Shown here: positions 1 through 11,630 of the stretch, piece after piece | Position numbering within the stretch: position 1 is the stretch's first letter | Layout: the number at the start of each line of letters is the position of its first letter | Assembly: GCF_033568475.1 (NCBI RefSeq) | Contig: NC_133123.1 | Coordinates: 18,648,622 to 18,712,621 of the forward strand | Reading direction: 5' to 3' | DNA from: Henckelia pumila | Lineage: Eukaryota > Streptophyta > Magnoliopsida > Lamiales > Gesneriaceae | DNA: 64,000 nt | The notes under the pieces: model-generated | The model's database searches: none | Seen by the model: the letters and a program-made list of their open reading frames with translations, nothing else | What the model was told of the DNA's origin: nothing | Made by a program: the position numbers and the translations under genes

Positions 1-3000
1 ACATTGAATACAAGATGGTGGATACACGTCCTGTCATAGATCAAGTCAATGAGTTAAATGATATAGCCACCGAGTGTGCCGATGCGGGTGAACCCATTTC
101 TGAAACTTTTCAAGTTTCTACCATCATCGGTAAACTTCCGCTTTCGTGGAAGGATTACCAAAAGAAATTAAAACATAAAAAAAGTCTATTTCTTTGGATG
201 AACTTCTTCAAGGGATCCAAATTGAGACCGAAATCTGTTTTTGTTCAAAGATTGATGGTGTGAATCAAGTGGAAAACCTTCCTGAAAGTTCCAAGAGAAA
301 TCAAGGAAAGTTCAAGAAGAAGAAAAATTTTAAAATCAACAGAAATGGAACTTGGAAAAAGAAAAAGGCTCATGTTATGTGTGTGGCAAGCCTAATCATT
401 ATGCCCGAGAATGTCGTTATCGTAAGGGACATAAAAATTTTGATCAAACAAATTTGGTGGATGATGATTTTGTTGCTGTTTGAACCGAAATCTGTTTTTG
501 TAAACAATGTTGACTCTCATTGGTGGGTTTCAACATGTCATGTTACTCCAAATAAAGATTTATTCAAAACATATGAAGAGTTGAAGGATGAAAAATCAGT
601 TTTAATGGGAAACTCCTCAACAATTGCAAGGTTTGTGGAATTGGAACCATTCTTCTTCCCCTCACATCCGGCAAGACTTTGACTTTGAAGAACGTGTATC
701 ACATCCCGTCGATGAGGAAAAATCTTGTATCAGTCCACAAGTTAGATGAAAGTGGTTTCAAAGTAGCCTAGCTTTGAGTCTCAAAAAATTATTGTTACAA
801 AGAAAAGTATATTTGTTGGGAAAGGCTATATGAAAAATGGGATGTACTTGTTAAACATTAATGATAATATTACTAGTTCTTCTGTGTATACTGCCGAATC
901 TTTAAATTTTGAAAAGCATGATTTTTGGCATTTTAGATTAGGACAAGTATAAATGCTATGAATCGTATGAGAAATCATGATTTAATTCCTAGTAATTCTA
1001 AAATTTATTCCATGAAAAATTGTGAATGTTGTGCACAATCTAAGTTGACTAAAAAAGCATTTAAAAGTATAGAAAGATCAACTAGTTTACTTGAACTCAT
1101 ACACACCGACATATGTGATAATAAAAATTATTTAACTAGAGGAGGGAAACGTTACTTTATTACATTCATAGATGATTATTCGAAATTCACATATGTGTAC
1201 TTACTTAGAACGAAAGATGAGGCTTTTGAAAAATTTAAAATATTCAAAAATGAAGTCGAAAATAAAACAAGTTTAAGGATCAAAAGATTAAGATCTGATA
1301 GAGGTGGTGAATATCTCTCAAATGAGTTCGTATCATTTTGTTTATAAAGTGGAATTGTTAGATAACTTTCATCACCCAATACTCCACCCCAAAATGGAGT
1401 AACGGAAAGAAAAAATAGATCTTTGATGGAAATGGTTAGTTCCATGATTTTACATTCAAAATTACCAATGAATTTGTGGGGAGAGGCATTATTGACTTCT
1501 TGTTAGATTAGTAATAGAATTGTGAATAAAAAATATATGAAAACTCCATACGAGTTGTTTAATGGGCATAAGCCTGGTATTAAACATTTTAAGGTATGGG
1601 GTTGTGTTGCATATGTTTTGGACGCTACTTTAAAAAGGCCGAAACTTGGTAGTAAAGCTGTTAAATCTATTTTTATTGGATATTCTGCACTTAGTAAAGC
1701 ATATAGATTCCTTAGACTCAAAGATAATGTTGCATTTGAGGATGCACATGTTATATATATTCTTCGAACATTTAAATATTAAGGATGCTGATAATTTAGA
1801 GTTAGATAATAAATTACTATATGAACTTGATAATCATAATGATAAAACTGGTAATACTTCTACAAATGTAAAAAAACTTAGAAAAGGATGAGAATGATGG
1901 AAATTTGGAAAAGGATGAGAGTGACGAAATAATTGAATTGAGAAGGGGTAAGAGAAGGAAAATTAAAAAAGATTTTGGTCCTAACATGGTGACATACATG
2001 TTGGAAGAGGATCCTAAAACTTTTCAAGAAGCTATGTCCTTACCGGATTCTATTATGTGGAAAAGGGCCATGGATGATGAAATCAAGTCTATTATTGAAA
2101 ATCAAACATGGACTCTTGTGGATTTACCTCCGTGTAATAAACCAATTAATTGCAAGTGGGTTTTGAAAAAAAAAAAAACTCAAAACCGATGGCACAATCG
2201 AAAAATACAAAGCTCGATTAGTTGTTAAAGAGTATTGTCAAAAAAAAATATTGACTATTTTGAAACATTCTCTCCTGTTACCAAATTTACATCAATTAGA
2301 ACTATGTTTGCTATTGCATCTATTTATGGACTAGAGGTTCATCAAATGAATGTTAAAACTGCATTTTTAAATGGAAATTTAGAAGAAGAAATTTATATAT
2401 ACCAACCCGAAGGATATGTAGTTCAAGTTAAAGAAAATAAAGAATGTAAATTAAATAAATCACTTTATGGACTTAAACAATCACCCATACAATGGTACAA
2501 AAAATTCAAAAAAGAAGTTAGAAAATTTGGGTTCAAAAGTAGCACAGTAGAGAATTGTGTATTTACTAAAGTAACGCTCGAGTATAAAGTGGTTATAACT
2601 TTGTATGTTGATGATTTACTTATATTTGGATCTAATATACAATGTGTAGAAGAAACTAAGAATTTTTTGAAATAAATTTTTGACATAAAAGATTTAGGTC
2701 CTGTAGATGTCATTTTAGGAGTTAAAGTTCTTAAAGATGATGGAACTTACATATTAACACAATCACATTACATTGAAAATGTATTGAGGAAATTTAACTA
2801 CTTTGATTGCAAAATTAGTAAGTGTCCGATTGATCCTCATGTGAAGTTAGTTCCTAATCAAGGACAAGCGGTAAATCAAGAAGAATATGCTAGAATAATT
2901 GGTAGCATTATGTATGTGGTGAATCACACAAGACCCGATCTTGCAAGTTCTATTGGCATATTAAGTAGATTTACTAGCAACCCAAGTGAGGAACATTGGA

Positions 3001-3563
3001 AGGAATTGAAAAGGTTGTTGAGATATTTGAAGTACACAATGAACTATGGCTTACATTATAAGTGTAAGACGTCTATACTTGAATGTTATAGTGATGCTAA
3101 TTGGGCATCTAGTGTAACCGACTCCAAGTCGACAAGTAGTTGGTTAATTACTATTGGAGGGGCCATAGTAGCTTGGAATTCTAAAAAGCAAACATGTGTT
3201 GCTTTATCTTCTATGGAATCTGAATATATAGCTATGTCTTTGGCGAGCAAAGATATAATATGGTTTAGAAGATTCCTACGAATTATTCCTTTCATAGATC
3301 CTAAAAAGGGTCCTACTACTTTGTATTGTGATAATCAAGCTGCCATCTACAATACAAAGAATGAGAGAATATCAAATCATAGCAAGCATATTGCTATGAG
3401 GCATAACCATGTAAGAGATATGGTTAAAAGAGGGAAGATTGTACTCAAGTGTCTTCCAACAAATCAAATGTTAGCTGGTCCATTAACTAAATCATTGGAT
3501 GGAGAAAATATCACTAAGGTCATGAGAAATATGGGGCTATTACCGATTAATATAGTGTCTTGA
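1..3563 (+). pseudogene. Ty1/copia gag-pol remnant, cut by the window start
   Basis: Decayed polyprotein of a Ty1/copia retrotransposon, read in pieces. A UBN2-type gag end lies at 15-260. A CCHC zinc knuckle (CYVCGKPNHYAREC) is at about 385-425 in another frame from its neighbours. The protease region near 510-700 has lost its D-S/T-G motif. Integrase follows from 958: zinc-binding CECC, then core residues in HTDICD, SDRGGEY and, after a frame break, an NGVTERKN-like stretch near 1395. Reverse transcriptase occupies 1905-2675 with the LYVDDLLIFG active site. RNase H is the last and longest open piece (2784-3563), with SDANWA and MESEYIA. Stops or frame shifts separate all pieces, so no functional polyprotein can be made. 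The family and domain order are clear. Confidence 0.93.
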
Positions 3564-3707
3564 TTGAAACCAACTCTATCTTAAGGTACAAGTCAAGAAT
3601 TTGGCATCTTAATAAAAGGAGTTAAAAAGGAAATTCAATCTTAGACATTGGCGAAATGGAAACTTGGATACATTTCAAAGTGCATGAACATTTGGAAATA
3701 GTGGAGG

Positions 3708-4435
3708 CAGTGGCGTACCCAGGATTTTCAACCAGGAGGGGCGAATTAAATAAATTAAAAAAAAATATTACACCACAAAGTGTATAATAAAAATCATATA
3801 TTAACTTCATATGATTTTACAATACACTCCGAAATTTCATAGTTTGAAAATGTTGAATAATAATTTCAATATCAACTATATCAAACACCACGCTCAATAT
3901 ATGGTATCAAACCATCATCTAACACATCATCTCCCAACCGATTACGAGGTGATATTTTGATTATTTTTATTGTTGAAAACACTCTCTACGGTAGCAGTTG
4001 CAACAAGTAATAACAATGTTAACTTTAAAAGTAAATATCCCAAATGATATAATCGATCTTTATTCGATTGGAACATCATTTTCAGGTGGATAAAATTGAA
4101 TAAACTGAATCAAATTTCCCATGTCACATTCAAGCATAAAAAGCATTTCATTTTCCAAAAAACAAATATGAGTCAATACAAAACATACTATTATAGTCTA
4201 AAATAAATTTATTATGATCTTATTCATCAAATATCATTCTAATCAATATAAAATTAAATCAACATTCTAAAATATATATTATATATAGAACTAAGTTTTT
4301 TCAAAAAAATTCAAAGGGGCGGTCGCAAAATTAAATTTATATTTAAAAGATATATTATGTATATAGTACTAAATTTTTTTTATAATTTCAGGGGGGGCGG
4401 TCGCACCCTTTCGGGACCATGTAGGTCCGCCACTG
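3708..4435. mobile_element. 728-bp non-autonomous hAT-like element in the copia 3' region
   Basis: The ends are inverted repeats: CAGTGGCG at 3708 and CGCCACTG ending at 4435. The left end continues TACCCAGGATTTT and the inverted right end GACCTACATGG, so only the outer part is well matched. The 8 bases on each side read AGTGGAGG and AGTGGGGT, an imperfect 8-bp target duplication (6 of 8). No protein is encoded. Near the right end a GGGGCGGTCGCA motif occurs twice (about 4316 and 4385). It sits between the RNase H end and the 3' LTR of the copia element, so it inserted later. Terminal sequence and target size suggest hAT; the superfamily call is inference. Confidence 0.72.
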
Positions 4436-4838
4436 AGTGGGGTTAACACTGTTCAAAGTATCATATTTGGCCTATGCACTTATTTTTACCACAATGAGAT
4501 AAGGATGATTTTAAATCCCTAATAGACTTGTAGCTTTTGTGGAATGCGTTGTAGACATTCTTGATGAGTCTACCTATGCAAGTAGAGAAGTGAGAGGCCG
4601 CTTCTTATGGATTAAATCGGTAAAATCTTAGAGTACTTGCGAAATTCAGGATTTAGCACAAGACCCATATATTTAATATATAAATGTGCTACCGAAATTT
4701 AAAAGAGCAAGAAAACCTACATAGTGAGAATATATTTCTATTGTGTTTTATATTCAACCATAAGTTAAAGGCTTTGTCCACTTCATGGCTATTCACTGTG
4801 TAAAACAAGTTTATATTTATTTATTTTATTATGTGTAA

Positions 4839-5150
4839 ATAAGTAGGGGATTGTTGTATATTTTAATATATTTACATATAATAATTAAATAATATAAAAT
4901 ATAAATAACAAACCGTTCAAAATTTAAAATTCAAAAGAATTGGTTTCCAAATTTAAATGGAACGATGCTTCTTTTCAATTTAAGCGGTGCCTTTTTGCTG
5001 AGTCATTCCAAATAGGTCTTCGTGTCTTTTCATGGCATTGATTAGTAAACTATATAATTAAGCAAATACTAACTAAGAAAAGATTAACAGAAAACCTTAA
5101 AAAAACAGAGAAGCAAAGCTTTGGTCTGATATATTTTTTTTTCGTGTTAT
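4839..5150 (+). repeat. Polypurine tract and start of the copia 3' LTR
   Basis: The purine run AAGTAGGGGAT (4841-4851) is followed directly by TGTTGTATATTTTAA at 4852. This is the usual join between a copia polypurine tract and the 3' LTR. The LTR end is not clear; the copy may be short or truncated before the gene exon at 5349. The stretch 3564-4838, outside the inserted element, is untranslated 3' sequence of the same retrotransposon. Confidence 0.6.
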
Positions 5151-5348
5151 ACTTCGATAAAATAGTGTGCTTTCTTGCTCTGAAAATTCGAGGGAGTGTA
5201 AACTTCGAATTTTGGTGATTATAGGTTTTGTATCTTTAAAGAAAGCATCAATTTTGGTGTGCCTAACCTATATACAAATTTCATTGCCCATTTTTATTCA
5301 ACAAAAGTTTCCTAATCAATTTATTGACTTTCGTGGTATTCCATGCAG

Positions 5349-5793
5349 ATGAGCCACAAGATTAACAAGTTGATGTTTGGAGATTCTATACGTGGAATTG
5401 TCAATCCACTGGATGGGTAGATCTTTCTACAAACTCACATGCACACTTTTTGGTTTAAAAAATTGATATTTTTATCTGTTTCTGGATTTGGTTGTGTTTT
5501 TTGGGAATTTTCGTATGGACACGGGTTTTGGTGTCTGGTGAATTGCTACCAATTCTTTTTGTTCTGATTTTCTCTGATTTTACATAATTTCCATAATCAT
5601 ATTTCAAATGTCGTGGGATCTGAATATTGGATTTTTTGTGTTGTTAGAGTTTATCTTTTAGGATGTTCGAATGATGTGCGCTTGAATTACTGATATTGAA
5701 TGCTTGCTTCTGATTTTCCAGAGCGGGCTCCCAAACAGTTTATCGAGAATCACTCAAGAATCAGATGAAAAGCATACAGGAACAAAAAGAAAG
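5349..5793 (+). CDS. First two coding exons of an unidentified host gene (partial)
   Basis: Exon A is 5349-5416. Its ATG directly follows a splice acceptor (ttccatgcag), so a 5' UTR intron is likely. It ends at a GT donor (GG|gtagat) in phase 2. Exon B is 5722-5793, after the acceptor tgattttccag, and ends AAAG|gtatct, again in phase 2. The joined 46-residue N-terminus begins MSHKINKLMFGDSIRGIV and ends in a charged helix, NQMKSIQEQKER. Matching phases and good splice sites support a real gene. I do not recognise the family. The next intron is cut 64 bases in by the retrotransposon LTR at 5857, and no later exon is visible in the window. Confidence 0.55.
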
Positions 5794-5856
5794 GTATCTA
5801 CTAGTACAATTTAACGATGAGTTTTTTTGTGTTAATGGCAGTTTTTTTATAGGATC

Positions 5857-7441
5857 TGTAACCGACGATTTCGGTTGGAAAAATTCTAGCAAGTGAACTA
5901 GGTCAAGTTATAATATATTTGGATTGAGTCCAAGTCGACCTCACATAGACTATTGTTTAAATATTAAGATATAAATTATTCAACTTAATTTAGGTTAAAT
6001 AAAATGAGGGATTTTTATGAATTAATTACTAATTAAAATAAACTAAATTATTCTAAAGAAAATATTTTAATTAAATTTAAACGTAGAGTAAATTAAGGAC
6101 GAATTCAAATTTTAGGAAAATGACCAGGAACACACAACGATATCAGACATCGATAATTATCACGTATTGGATTTAATCAAGCAAGAATTATTCACATTCA
6201 CGATGAAATTTCCTAGAATAATTATTAATCTATTTCTAAAATTAACAATCCTATTTTCACTTAACATTCCAATTATTTCTAATTGAATTTAATTAAACAA
6301 AAACACATTTGCAACTATGGAATTTCAGCTTTCGCCTAAAATCGCACACTGAAACTGAATACTATTTCTAGTTGGTTTAACCATATGTTGATCAATATTT
6401 TTGAAGCTAATTTCAATCTCTTCTTTTTCAAGTCCAGATCGAACAACAAACATGCAATTAATTGGCCAGATTAAAAGCAAAAATTATGCACAAATATCAA
6501 TCAATAAATATTTCATAAATAAAAAATCAATCAATCCATTCCATGAACAAAAATCAATAGTCTGGCCCTATCGTGGTCCCGATCAAAAGACGACTACTCC
6601 ATAATATCAAAAAGAGACAAAAATCTCATGTTCGGATACATCATAAATAAATCAGAAAGAGAAGAATAAAGAAAATCTCAGAGATGATGTCGAATCTTTC
6701 TTGCGTTCTTCGTTTCTTTTTTTCCAAGCTCTCAGCCGTCTTCCGGAAATCTGGCAAAAGTTCAAAAGTAAAAAGTCCTCTCCAATTTGGGCTTGATTCT
6801 ATTTATATTTTTCTCCCAAAAAGCCCTATTTTTCGACCAAAATAATGTCCAATATTGCCTTCAATAAAAAGAATCTCGAAATTTCCAAATTCTGGCAATA
6901 TATTTTTTTCCAAATTCGCGAAGTGCACGGACCCTGGACAACCTCCGTGCAGACCTCCGGGTATTTTTTCTTCTTGTGAATAATAACTACACGGACCCCG
7001 GACACGGGTCCGTGCACACCTCCGGATGTCTTCTGTCTCGGATTTCTTCACAACACTTATGCACGGACGTTGATCCAGAAGAGGCACGGGGTCTGGACAT
7101 TAAACTGGGCTAATTTATCTTTTAACAAACATGCACGGACCCACTTCCAGAAGATGCACGGGGTCCGTGCATTTTCCTTCTCTTCAATCCTCTTGGCGTC
7201 TTATGATTTTTTTCGTGTTTTCCAACCAAGTTCCGATGTACCATCGCATTGTTTGACTTTTTCTTCAATATTTAAGCTTTCTCAAATTTCTTCAATATTT
7301 AAGCTTTCTCAAATTTTAATCAAACCTGCAAACACATAAAAGTATGACGATTTAGGCGCAAAACTCGAAATAAAAATGTCAGATAAGCATGAATACGACA
7401 AAAATAAAGTGCCAGATAAGCTATAGAATTTGTGCTTATCA
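5857..7441 (-). repeat. 3' LTR of an Athila-like Ty3/gypsy element
   Basis: Read on the minus strand, this 1585-bp segment starts TGATAAGCAC at 7441 and ends CGGTTACA at 5857. The start TGATAAG is the same as in the complete Athila element at 32759. It lies just after a polypurine tract (7442-7456). Within it is a run of GC-rich modules (6918-7172). The inner end is well supported; the outer end is chosen from the TG...CA rule only. The target duplication cannot be tested because the other end of the element is missing. No gene is seen inside; open frames here are chance. Confidence 0.65.
6918..7172. repeat. GCACGGACCC modules inside the LTR
   Basis: Five or more copies of a module like GCACGGACCCCGGACACGGG, in both orientations, are spaced by 20-50 bases of AT-rich sequence. 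Compare 6920-6960, 6990-7020, 7061-7098 and 7132-7170. The GC content stands out sharply from the surrounding LTR. The arrangement recalls the CGCGCG modules in the other gypsy LTRs of this window, though the module sequence differs. Confidence 0.7.
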
Positions 7442-7456
7442 AACCCCCACACTGGG
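7442..7456 (-). other. Polypurine tract of the Athila-like fragment
   Basis: On the minus strand the sequence reads GAGGACGAACAAAAGCCC then AGTGTGGGGGTTT directly before the LTR start. A GAGGACGA(G/A)CAA box followed by a purine run is a hallmark of Athila and Tat elements before the 3' LTR. Confidence 0.75.
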
Positions 7457-9229
7457 CTTTTGTTCGTCCTCAAAAAAATCAAAAGAAATTAGAGATGAAA
7501 AATATCAATGATTTAGAACACAGAGTGGCACAATCAAAACATTTCAATCTACCAAATCTCGTCACACACAGTCAAAAGCTCATACTTCGAAAATTTCAAG
7601 CCTCGCTCTCGCCACAATTCAAAACTCGAACACTACCTAGAAAAGATCAACTGAATAAGACGTGTGTAGTGTGAGTGTCAGAACTTATAATCCTCCAAAG
7701 TTTTTCGGTTTAAGGATCTCTCATGTTTATTCATCATCAATTTTTTTTCCTCGCCCCATATGCTTTTCTTTCACATCCCTCTTTACTAAATGTGGAATGA
7801 ATATGACTCGGTTAAAAAGTCTTTTAAGCTTATAACGTTATGCCACGGCTCACAGCTGCAATAAAGGATAGGAATTCAAAAGTGAGAGACAACAAAAAAA
7901 CATGTCAATTAGCATAATTAAATAACTCCAATTCCCATCGATTATTGAATTTCATCGCTTCCTTTTACTTCATCAATACAACCTATTCTTCTTCTTTTTC
8001 ATCTTTTTTCCAATACCCCTTGAATTCTTTTCGGGTACTTTCTTTTCTTTTCTTTTTTCATTTTTTTTTCGATTCAACCCTTTCTTTCATTCTAGAATAA
8101 TTCACCAACTTCTTCCATTATTTTCATGTAAATCAATTAGGAGTTTTTTGAAAATTTAAAAGCGCCAAAGGGTTTGTTTATCTCAAAACTTAGGTAGGAA
8201 AATCGTGTATAGGCTAAAAATCAGGTGGTCAATTTAGGACAAAAGAAATGACGAATGAGGTCTAATTGTGTGCCATTGGCACACACCATTCGATTTTTAT
8301 CAGGCTCAATGAGGTTATTAGGGATAAAAGTGATGCATTAGGTCTCGAAAGACTCAAACGGGGTAAAGATCGCCTAAATCATCCCTAAGTCATAATCATT
8401 CAAATTTTCGCTTCGAGGACTAATCAGACAAGTTCTAGGGATAATAAATGCTTCAATTTTTCTCTTTTTTTTTTCTTTCATGAGATCACCTCTTACCAAT
8501 TTTACAATTAACTCGCATAAGTCTGACAAAAGTGCATGAAGGATGTCTCATAAAGTCGATGCAAAACTAGTTCATATCAAAGTCTCTCCTTGCAACTACA
8601 ACTAATCTCATTCAGTTCTAGGCACGAAACAGTTTCCCAAGTGATTAAAAATCTAGCATACTAATTGGTATGTCATGTAAACCACAAGTGCGGTGCCTCA
8701 AAAATACTCATCTCTCTTTTTAAAAAGTGTTGCTAAGTGATGTGAAACAGAGTGTAATTAACAACCTACCCCCCATATTTTTAAAACGACAGTCCTCAGT
8801 GTTAAATACTCGAAAAAATGAATAAGAAAATGAGTAATAGCAAAAACACTTCCCTGAAAAATGTCGACGACCATGCAAAATAAGGGGCGAGCAACAACCT
8901 GAGCATAGAGAACAACAAAACCAAACAAAACGCGTAAAATAAAAAAATTAAGCACACAAGCACACACAGTAAACCTCCCAAAATAAATTCAACATGAAAG
9001 ACCAATTTGTAGTGCAGAAACATAGCATCCATTAAACAACCCCTGAGAATAAGGGCGATAGAGTTCAACAACAGTGAAAACAGAATACCGAACTAAACTA
9101 GGCTAGACGATCCACAAAATATGCCAACAGAGGCAACCACAGCAAATAAACCATTAGACAAATATAGTCCATAGCCAACAACAAAACAACTGAAATATCC
9201 AAAACAATAGCAACATAAACAACTCCAAA
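7457..9229 (-). other. 3' noncoding region of the Athila-like element
   Basis: This region lies between the post-pol reading frame and the polypurine tract. It is AT-rich, with several poly-pyrimidine stretches such as 8029-8066. I see no conserved reading frame; the open frames are short and lack protein-like composition. Athila elements normally carry such a long untranslated stretch here. Confidence 0.6.
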
Positions 9230-9994
9230 CTACTTCTCAACGGAGGCAGAGGCCGACTCGTCAAGCTCATCAAGAGCAGCGCGGTCAAAGGGCGGCGCAT
9301 GGATATCAGTGGAGTAGGACTGGGAAATGGCGTGATGCTCCAGTCGAGTCATACGGGTGCGGAGATCATCCATACAGTCAAATATAGCAGAAAAAACGCG
9401 ACTTGTGGCCCTCGGAGCTTTGGTGTGCACAGGGGCATCTTTGGGATGATCATCATCCTGATCAAGAGCGGCTTCTTCCTGAACTCGAGCCTTGTGGGCT
9501 GCCTCTGCATCTGTAGGCGCTGGGACCGGAGGATCGTGGGGGTGGTGGGTCAGGTGACGGCTGACAGGGTTTTTGTACCATCCGCCCTGTCGAAAAATAA
9601 AGTGCATACCCGTCAAGACATTAGTAGCGAGCATATGTCGGATGAAGGAGGAAAGTGAAATCTCGCCGGTGAAATCGACTCCAAAAGTTGCCAAAATCCG
9701 TGAGACTGTAATGGCAAAGGGGGCATGTTGCTTCGCATTCGGAGAACAAGCGGAATGGATAAAAGTGCGCATGTGGGCAATCATGATGCTCGCCAAGGAG
9801 ATGGCCGCGATGTCTCCCAAGTCCCTCACCATCTTATAAATCAAATACATGTCCAAATTTCGGATCTCATTATTCCTTGCCTTCCGTGGAATGATGTTGC
9901 CACTAAGAAAGTAGCAAATGAGCAGAGGAAGATGAGTAGGAAGGATGCTATAACGGGAACCATTCTTGATCCTGCGGTATGAGAGACTGTGCAT
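9230..9994 (-). pseudogene. Post-pol protein of an Athila-like retrotransposon (5' truncated)
   Basis: This 254-codon open frame belongs to the plant transposon protein family found downstream of pol in Athila-type elements. It has the helical core (DMYLIYKMVRDLGDIAAISL, then MIAHMRTFIHSACS) followed by a charged, low-complexity tail with DQDDDHPKD and the final ESASASVEK. The equivalent gene of the complete element is at 40129-41258. Where the full-length protein would continue upstream, the sequence changes at about 9997 to an unrelated CGGTAT-rich repeat, so the N-terminal half and all of gag-pol are missing. The visible part has no stop codon. The function of this protein family is unknown; an envelope-like role has been suggested for Athila but is not shown here. 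Confidence 0.7.
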
Positions 9995-9997
9995 GGC

Positions 9998-10220
9998 ATG
10001 TTACCGATACCGTATCAAAAATTTTGGTATACCGACATGATTTCGGCATGTCATAAATACCGATATCGTACCGAAATTCGGTACGATTTCGGTATGATAC
10101 CGTGTATACCTATTTTTTTAAACTATTTTTTTTAAAATATTTATATACACGATATCTTACTTTTTTTCCATATACCGAAATATAGAAAATTTAAAAATCC
10201 TATACCACCATTTTTTTTTG
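9998..10220. repeat. CGGTAT-rich dispersed repeat, left part
   Basis: The segment is built from many variants of ACCGATACCG, GGTATACCGA and ACGATTTCGGTATG, which are largely self-complementary. It truncates the Athila-like fragment on the left. On the right it is split by the foldback element at 10221, and related sequence (TGTACGGTGTATGC) resumes at about 10559. It looks like a nonautonomous DNA element, but clean ends were not found. Confidence 0.5.
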
Positions 10221-10543
10221 GGGAAATTGCATATATCACCCTTCTGAAATTCCGTGTTAGCTAATAACCCCCTGTGAAAATTTTTTAAGCTAATAACCCC
10301 CCGTGATTCTAGATTTGAAACATACACACCCTTTTTAGCTAAAAAATGACGAAAATACCCCTACATAAAATAAATAATAAATTAAATAGTTCATAAAAGT
10401 CAAGGACATTTTCGTCATTTTTTAGCCAGAAGGGGTGTGTATGCTACAAATCTAGAATCACAGGGGGTTATTAGCTTAAAAATTTTTCACAGGGGGTTAT
10501 TAGCTAACACGGGATTTCACAAGGGTGATATATGCAATTTACC
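10221..10543. mobile_element. 323-bp foldback MITE, Mutator-type ends
   Basis: Two arms of about 130 bases are inverted copies of each other. The left arm starts GGGAAATTGCATATATCACC; the right arm, inverted, starts GGTAAATTGCATATATCACC. Both continue through GTGTTAGCTAATAACCCCCT. The short loop is around 10360-10405. Long arms and these ends fit a Mutator-like MITE. It sits in a T-tract (10211-10219 on the left, a long T run from 10544), so a target duplication of T's is possible but cannot be proved. Confidence 0.8.
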
Positions 10544-10594
10544 TTTTTTTTTTTTTTTTGTACGGTGTATGCTCATTTTTCCCGGGGCATTTAA

Positions 10595-10745
10595 ATATAT
10601 AGGCTCGGTCTTGTTTTTTTTTAAGTCAAAGGGACTCATTTAATGTACTTGTGTTAGTTGGCCCTTAAATATGCATCTTAATTTCTTAAGTGGTACCAAC
10701 TCAGATTAGTTAATGGTTAGGTAATCCTTTATCTCGACCATATAC
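10595..10745 (+). repeat. Left terminal inverted repeat of the MULE (diverged)
   Basis: Key shared blocks with the inverted right end, in the same order: CTCGGTCTTGTTTTT, then AAGTCAAAGGGACTCATT, then CCCTTAAATATGCATCTTAA, then GGTAATCCTTTATCTCGACC. The corresponding right-end blocks are similar but gapped. The alignment was made by eye, so the borders are approximate. Confidence 0.5.
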
Positions 10746-11630
10746 TCGTGGGGCCTGTTTTTTTTTGTTTTTTTGTGCGTATTCCCCTGCTGTGCAAACG
10801 CAGCTCCTTTTCTACCGGGACCCCCCTTTCTCCGACCAAAATATTCTCAGAAACTTCCTTCCAACTGGACCACTCTGCTTTAAAGTCCCACACCTGTACC
10901 AAACAAACTCTTTCCCTTGTTTTATCCCTCGTATTTTCCAAGAGGGAACAAAAAGTAAGCAATATCATTAATGCTCCAAATCTGCCCCCTTTCTTTTATT
11001 TCTGTTATGTTAAATGACATTTATCTTTTATTTTTCAGTGTATATGTTTTAAAATGATGTCTTTAATGCTAACTGTTTAATAAATATTTGTATCGACTCT
11101 AGTAGTAACTATATTGTTGTTGGATCGGGGAAGAAATTTGAGTGGTTTACATTTGGCGACCGACATAGGCTATTGCTCGACTGTCTCTTTGTAACATCGA
11201 CCGAGGAAGAATGCATTTTGTAAAGTCATACCGACCGTAATCTCGACTGCTATTTAATGAATCTCTACCGACTTATTGTAATGATCGACCGACTTGTTGT
11301 AGTGTCGGCTGGTGTAGAATGCAATGGTTTAGTCAACCTGACCGTTTGCATATAATTAGTACGATTTATACCCTTCAATATCGACTGATTTTTGAATCAT
11401 TTCGACTGCTCTTTCAAGCGTATAGACTGCATTACAAGACTTTAAGTAGTTTCCACCGTTGACATAATATTATTTCGACCATTGTTATGAAATCTCGGTT
11501 GATATGTAAAGCATGGCGACCTTTTGGACATGACAATGTCGTCTTCATAATTCAAATAAAATTTCTTAAAATGCATGTGTATTTATTTTTTCTTTTTGAA
11601 AGTTGCTTAATCTAATTATTTTTATAGGTT

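Noticed and set aside
10211..10560. T9 target duplication around the foldback MITE
   Set aside because: The site is a T-tract on both sides, so equality is expected by chance. The element is kept but the duplication is not claimed.
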